Shown piece after piece: positions 57,961-64,000 of a DNA stretch of 64,000 nucleotides (position 1 is the stretch's first letter; each line of letters begins with the position of its first letter). Position numbers and translations under genes: made by a program. Source of the stretch: Lophius americanus (lineage: Eukaryota; Chordata; Actinopteri; Lophiiformes; Lophiidae); contig JBBDHG010000153.1 of assembly GCA_037951165.1 (NCBI GenBank), positions 742,501-806,500 of the forward strand, given 5' to 3'. The notes under the pieces were generated by a model that worked only from the letters and a program-made list of their open reading frames with translations, was not told the origin of the DNA and ran no database searches.

Positions 57961-60900
57961 AATACCGACAGATTAAATAAAAGTGAGAAATAAATGCACA
58001 TAAAGCGAAGGGAGAGTCGGTGATAGCGTTTGTGAATCCTCCTGTTTACATGACTAGAAATTGGCCTGTAAGTGAACCAGATAGTTGGCTCTCACAACAA
58101 TCTGTAGCCTCAGGTGGTAAAAACTGAACCTGTCTTCTTTTTCTCGCCGCTGGAAAAAAAATGTGAATTTAAATCTTTGAGGAAAGTTGTTGAATTTTAC
58201 CCAACGTAAAAAACTTGTTTCTATAATATAACACTTGTTATACTATTAATTTATAACAATATTATTTATTTATATGAATTTTTTTTTTGTTTAAAAAAAA
58301 AATTCTGGGATTTTAGTTCTTTGAGTTGAAATAACAAACAACTTCTTTTATTAAATCTGTCATTCAACTTCAAAGCAAAAATGCCGTCCAACTCAAGTAC
58401 CTCGGAAAAGTACCTCAGAAACGTGATGTTGTTTGAACCGTTGTTCACCAGTGTAAACGTGTAAAAACGATGTGAGGGATCAATTGTATGGAAGTGGAGG
58501 CTTACGCGAGGAGATGTTGATTTTGGCTCGTTTACTTCTTTGTTGGACTAGGTGTCGTGTGTTACGTTATGTGAAATAGCAGTGGCACCGAGTCCAGAGC
58601 AAATTTCCCTAAAGGGACAATAAAAGTAACTTCTTTCCTCTCTTGTATTATCTTAAAACATGCTCTGAGAGGATTTTAGAATGTCTTTTTTTATTTTACA
58701 GAAAACAAAAATGAATAAATTGGTTATTAAAAATACTAGTAATGCCCTTTGTATATTTTATAATTAAGTCTAGCGGACATCATGATGATGACCCGCTGTG
58801 ATGGATTAGTCCCATTCATCCCTACACCATGGTTTGGACGTGCCCTAGTTTGGCGGCGGTCTCACTTTGAAGGTGTGTGATTAGATTACTGGAGATCAAA
58901 AGATCAATCGGAGATAGCTTGGGGTCGGAACAGTTATGTATGTCACAGGAGCACCGCAAACATTTACAGCTGTAGAATCGCAATTAATGCAGTCATGTGT
59001 CATTGATTGGAGTGATATGACTGATCCTATCTTTATCCACATTTGTAAAAAAAAAACAATGCTAATAATGTCGATGTTTGCCATGCAACATTTTTAGAAG
59101 GAGATTTTACTTATATCCATCTGAATGTTTTCCCTTTAACCCAGAATCTCCAACAACAGCAACAGTATCTATAGCGGAAAATAATGTTTTGTTAGCATGA
59201 CCCAACTGTGCATGTGGAAATATTGAACAGGCAGCTACAGGAAACTAAACTACGGGGCTTCAAGAAGATCACGCTCTCAGTTGGATTAAGGGGATATATT
59301 TTCCAGGTCTTGAGACCATGATTGAGATGGTGGTTGGGATGGGGATGATTTCCTGCACGGTCTTTGTCAGGAGTGATCAAGAAGTTAAAATGAGGTTTAA
59401 CAGCAAACATGATTATGACAATCTGGTATCAATATCAAATATTGCGGTGTTCTTCTGGTCCTGCTCTTAATCCCAAAATGTGGTGGTCCATGCAGAATCG
59501 TGCTTGTCAGACAGGAAGTGGGCCGACACTCGGGGGCTAATTCATTTCCGACAGATTTTTGCCATTTGGCTGGAAAGTGTCGCCACACAAAATCGATTGC
59601 ATAGCTGAGTTAGATTTCTTCTCTTCACGCTGCTCTGCTCTTTCCGTTTCTGCTTTTGTCTCTCCTCCATTAAATGTCTGCGTATGACTCCTTCGCCGTT
59701 CTTCTCCTCTTGTAATGTCTAGTTCTTGCCCTGTGTGGAGTTTCTGTTAACATTACCGTGGACCGCTATGGCCTTGCTTACAGTCTCACAAGGTCTCGGA
59801 AAAGACAAAGATGATGATTGTTGAGGGCCGCCCACAAGATACAGCGCAGTGCACAGGTCACCGCATCAGGCTTTGTGTGTTTTCTTTCTTTGTCAGCTCA
59901 CACTCACACAATGGCATCGATTTATAACCCTGTAATATTCAGCTCTGTGTGCATAGTATTTCGAAAAACAGATGCTTGAACAAATAATGACACTCAAGAC
60001 AGATATTGGTATTCATTTGTAATATGACGGGGTTCAAGTATTGAATGCTGTTTTTAACAAATCTCCTTGACTCACTGTTTCAAAGGGTCAGAACATAAAT
60101 TAAGAATCTGATATTGTATGGAGGTACTGCTTATGCAACAAGGGCAGATAGGTCTATTAATTACATATTTGTAAATGCAGCCAATAACTCAGTGAGTGGG
60201 AAGTGATGTGAGCCTGCCTGTGTACTGTGTGGGTTGTGATCTAATATGCTTGGTTGTTTCCTGTTATGAAGGCTGTTTTTCATTTTAAACTGACTATCTT
60301 GGTTCTGTTCTCCCCCTCTGTTATGAGTGCGGATTCAAAGACGGAATCTGCATCAATTTGAATGAGATTTTGTGGAAAGGTGGGCCCTGGGGAGTCAAAC
60401 TCTTACTCTCCCTTACTCAACCCTGGTCTTACCTGCTGTACAATGACTGGATAGACTGCATTCTGACGATTGCACAGACAAGGCTCCATGTAGCAGAGAA
60501 TCCTCTCTATCGCTTTCTTTTATAAAGAAATGGACCATTTCTCTTGAGAGGAAAAAACGCTTTTGGTGTGAAAAAAGAAAATATCCCGGGGATACAAATA
60601 CAGTAAAAGGGAACAAGATGGTTTAAAGCTTATAATAAATGCAACTTTCGTTTTAATAAGAATCATTAGTAACAGTTTAATTACTGACTTATCTGTTATT
60701 GACCTCAATATACCTGAGCATTGTAGTCCGGCCCAGACAGCTACTCCCGAGACGAGAGATCTTTGCTGAAGGCCCATCGGAACAGATGGTACCTGTGGAG
60801 TTTAACCTTTTCAGCTCTGCTCCATTTGTCATTTGAGATTATCCAGAGTGGTTTGGATGGGCCAAGCTCTGAACAGCCTGTGATACACCAGCAGCCTAAT

Positions 60901-61488
60901 CAACTCAAGCTGTGATGACGGACGCATACAGATGGCCGCTTTAAACCATCGCACCACGCAGACTAGGAACCGTAAATAAAGATGAAAACCATATAATGAG
61001 CACTTTAAGGACGGAGTGGACAAAATACTAAGGGTTGTATAATACAATACACAGCTAACAAGTGTCTTGTTATTAAGGTCATCCTGTGGCGTCTGGTGTG
61101 TCACACTACTCCATTCACCCGTGACCCGGTCTTATGTGATGCACAAACTCGCATAAGGATTTGGGAACCTTTTTTCTTTTTAATTACCATAATTGGTATT
61201 CATATCAACTTATCAAAACAAATAGCCTGCGGCGATGTGTTTGTCCCTTCTTGATCTCTTATAATTGTCTGTATATCACACAAAACTCTGTTGGACATGC
61301 AAATATAATTCAATAGATGTCAAAGGCAACCTGCGCCAACACAAAATTAAAAGACAATTCTATTTAATTTGGCAAATAAGCTAGCCTTTGAACTAAATCA
61401 GCAGCCTGAAAAACGTTGAACTTAATAGCCTGTTGTTCCAACTTCAGCAGCAATCAAATGCTACCACAGACTTGAGATCAGTTTGAAT
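57960..61488. other. Intergenic region, right part
   Basis: No exon is supported on either strand. A LINE-tail-like string ('gagcaaatttccctaaagggacaataaaag') occurs near 58597. The remainder is AT-rich without visible structure. Confidence 0.55.
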
Positions 61489-61608
61489 ACGCTGTGGGGT
61501 TTCTTTTGAGTACTGATATAATAATAATAATACATTTAATTTATAATGCGAATTAAATGTATTATTATTATTATTATTATATCAGTACTCAAAAAAAACC
61601 CACAGCGT
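61489..61608. repeat. Long inverted repeat with ATT/AAT stem
   Basis: Arms of about 54 bp ('acgctgtggggtttcttttg' with 'agtactgatataataataa' inward, mirrored by 'ttattatatcagtactcaaa' and 'acccacagcgt') flank a short centre near 'ataatgcg'. Arm lengths differ by a few triplets. The structure is a non-coding foldback element or MITE. Confidence 0.85.
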
Positions 61609-61734
61609 AGTGTAGGGGCGATTTGTGGACATTGGCCATTGTTTCCAGGTCCTGCCATAGGATCTCAGTAGGTTTCTGGTCCAGACTTTGATAAGAATTC
61701 TCCAGAACTTAAATTATTTATTGCTTTTAAGCCA

Positions 61735-61930
61735 TTTATAATAGAAATGTATCCTTTATTGATCACACACAGAACAGCATTGTGACATTTTGACCCCCTG
61801 AAACTTTGACAGAATTTGTCCCGGAGGGAGCAGAGGGCAGCCCCTTTGAAGCGCCCGGGTTGCACATTGGGGTTCAGGGTCTTTCTGTAGACTGCTGGGC
61901 TTGAACCACATATGATATATTGATATATTA
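61735..61930. repeat. Dispersed fish repeat
   Basis: 'gtatcctttattgatcacac', 'ggagggagcagagggcagcccc', 'gcgcccgggttgcacattgggg' and 'ttcagggtctttctgtagac' follow a common teleost interspersed repeat (the 'gcccggggagcagttggggg ttcggtgc' family). This is a diverged copy. Confidence 0.6.
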
Positions 61931-61980
61931 TTCCCCTCCAGTGGGTTTCAAACTCAGAGTAGATTGTTAACCTGTCCACG

Positions 61981-62084
61981 TTCGTGCTTTAGGGAGATTC
62001 GTCATCTTTCGGTGTGGTTCGTGCTTTAGGGAGATTCGTCATCTTTCGGAATCTATAACCCCGACACATCGGGGTTATAGATTC
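61981..62084. repeat. Two 32-bp direct repeats followed by a perfect 16-bp-arm hairpin
   Basis: A 32-bp block starting ttcgtgctttagggagattc is present at 61981-62012 and again, identical, at 62018-62049. The hairpin arms gaatctataaccccga (62049-62064) and tcggggttatagattc (62069-62084) are exact complements with loop CACA. A GC hairpin (ggggcagcgcccc) follows within 30 bp. I do not recognise the element. Confidence 0.9.
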
Positions 62085-62099
62085 AATAAACTGTGAAGG

Positions 62100-64000
62100 C
62101 TCCGAGGGGCAGCGCCCCAAACCTCTAATTTCCTTCCTTTGACAGATAAAAGAAGATGATGAAGAACAGAGGATGAATTCTCATCAGCCAGGTCTAATAA
62201 TTCTCATATAACAAGTCAATGTTGTTTGTGTGTCTATTTATCTACCATATATAAATAAATGTCTTATATTATTCTTTGTATAATATTATATATAAAACAT
62301 GTTCTATAAAGTTTTTAAAACTGACCAAAGAACTGCCCCCCTTGCCCACTTGTCAGCTGTCCCAGCAGTAATGAGAGTAGAGTTGTCTAATCTGTCTCTC
62401 TGCAGACTCATCATTTTTCTTTTTTCCACATTGAGTTGCCCAAAGTTGGTTTGCTCAACAATGTGGATTATAAGGCAAAAAAAAAAAATGGAGTGATGGT
62501 ATTTTCAAAGGAAAATCTTTTATGCTTTCCTGCGTTGGCTTGGATCTGAGTGAACAGGCCGCATCAGCACATTTTGCTCCTTTAATCCTTCAGGGAGAAA
62601 AATGCTCAGACTGAGGAGAGGTCTCCCTGCGTCACGTTTCGATCGTCATGGTTCTCCCTCAGTGAATTACACTTGACTGAAAAAAAAAGGTATAAATTTC
62701 TTTTCTTTTTTTTAAAGTTTTTATGTATGCACATTTAATTATATTTAATTTCATTTAATTGTACATAATGTTGCTCTGTTATTCTGTATTCTGTAACATG
62801 CTCTTGCTGATCCTTGGCGCAGTCCTCCACCTTGACGATATTATGGACTGTAGATGGTAAAACCATTAGATTTATGGAAATACCACATTGAAAAATATTG
62901 TTCTTCAAATGCTGCACTATTTACCCAAGCAGAATCTCAGAATGTGGCAAACCTCTCCCCGTTAATTCAATCTTTCGGGCATGCCCCTTTCATACGCGGT
63001 CATGAGATCACCTTTTACCGATGGACCTTAGCCGTGGGATGTTCCAATCAGGTGTTTTAGAACATTCAAAATTCAGAATAAGCATATATTTACATAAGTC
63101 AGGAAGTTGCTGGAGCTTTAGTTATGTTTTTGTTCTGTTTTCAACTGAGGTGAAAGCCAAAATAAACTGAAAATTGATCACATTCTGTTTTATTTTGAAT
63201 GTTTCACAGACATTAATATTTTTCGAAGCAGTGTATTGGATCATTAGGAGCATGCCTGCCCCCAGGAAAGGAATTTCAAATCACGAGGAAAAGGGCAAAG
63301 GAATGTTACAGTTTGATAATTAGGCACACTATATTGAATACTACTTTCTCGCCTCTGTGAAAATCCTGTTTCCTAATTGCCTCCGCCAAATTTTGGGTGA
63401 CCCACTTCCTGTGGCCTGATTGGTAACCGTCTTGGTGAAGCCAAAGCATCGAGAAAGGAAAAGAGGGCAATCTGCCCATAACCCAGATGAAAGGATACTG
63501 GATGTCATGGTTCTGAATGATGATTATGGGTTCTTTGGCGGGACAATGTCACTTGTTTCCCGACATAAATGACTAAACTGGGCTGGGACTTTGTTTTCTG
63601 TCTCCAGTAAACGTCTTTGAAACGATTGTACTATCTCAACAAGTGCCCAAATGAAAGGCTTCCTACAAAGCCATAAACCCCTGACCCTGATCTGTTTAAC
63701 CAACACAGGGTGAAATCCCTGTAGAAAAAATTAAAGGTATAGTTCAACATTTAGTGGGGGAAAAAAAACAGCTTTCTGCCATTGTGGCTGAGACTTTGAT
63801 GAGAAGATTGATACCTCGCTCATGTCTGTGCAGTAAATGCACAGATGGAGCCAGCAGACATTTCAGGCAGGCTTAGCATAAAGACAGGGAATACACGGAA
63901 CTTCTGAAGCTCACTAATTCCAATGACTTATCTTGTTTGTTTAGTCTGTGTTATAGTCACCAGCGGCGACTCCAGTACATTACAGGTCTTTGTCGAGAAA
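62100..64000. other. Intergenic right edge
   Basis: Short open frames only, none with family resemblance. A/T-rich sequence with no named element that I can support. Confidence 0.55.

Overview
This window is nuclear DNA of a ray-finned (teleost-type) fish. Genes carry many short introns, and the proteins are close relatives of human KCNS3, WDR35, MATN3 and ODC1. The intergenic DNA is AT-rich and littered with decayed Tc1-like transposons, LINE fragments and satellite-like repeats typical of fish. All confidently recognised genes lie on the minus strand. WDR35 followed by MATN3, both in the same orientation, matches the human 2p24 neighbourhood; KCNS3 and ODC1 also map to human 2p.

Layout from left to right. 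1-5.5 kb: repeat-rich intergenic DNA. 5.5-6.8 kb: kcns3, an intronless-CDS silent Kv9.3 potassium channel subunit, with a possible 5' UTR exon near 9.45 kb. 7.8-8.35 kb: a perfect 20-bp-arm palindrome, a 23-bp minisatellite and a GGA tract. 9.96-13.5 kb: two tandem two-exon genes encoding 133-residue THAP zinc-finger proteins, each with a CRE-like site upstream. 15.7-30.5 kb: wdr35 (IFT121), reconstructed as 28 coding exons giving 1183 residues, with a 35-bp minisatellite of about 950 bp and a LINE fragment in its introns. 32.4-45.9 kb: a matn3-like matrilin with signal peptide, one vWA domain, eleven EGF-like exons (human MATN3 has four), two dead EGF exons and a coiled coil split by a U12-type AT-AC intron. 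46-53 kb: intergenic, with a decayed Tc1 copy. 53.2-56.9 kb: odc1, with nine coding exons giving 458 residues. 57-64 kb: intergenic repeats and hairpins.

The genes are not a pathway. They serve potassium-current modulation, DNA binding, ciliary transport, cartilage matrix and polyamine synthesis. The most interesting item is in the odc1 leader: splicing the two predicted 5' UTR exons creates a 40-codon upstream ORF ending in Pro-Pro-Trp shortly before its stop. This resembles the polyamine-sensing upstream coding region described for antizyme inhibitor and other ODC homologues. Exon borders were read by eye from splice signals, reading phase and remembered family sequences, with no alignment run. 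Frame closure of wdr35, matn3 and odc1 over all exons supports them strongly.
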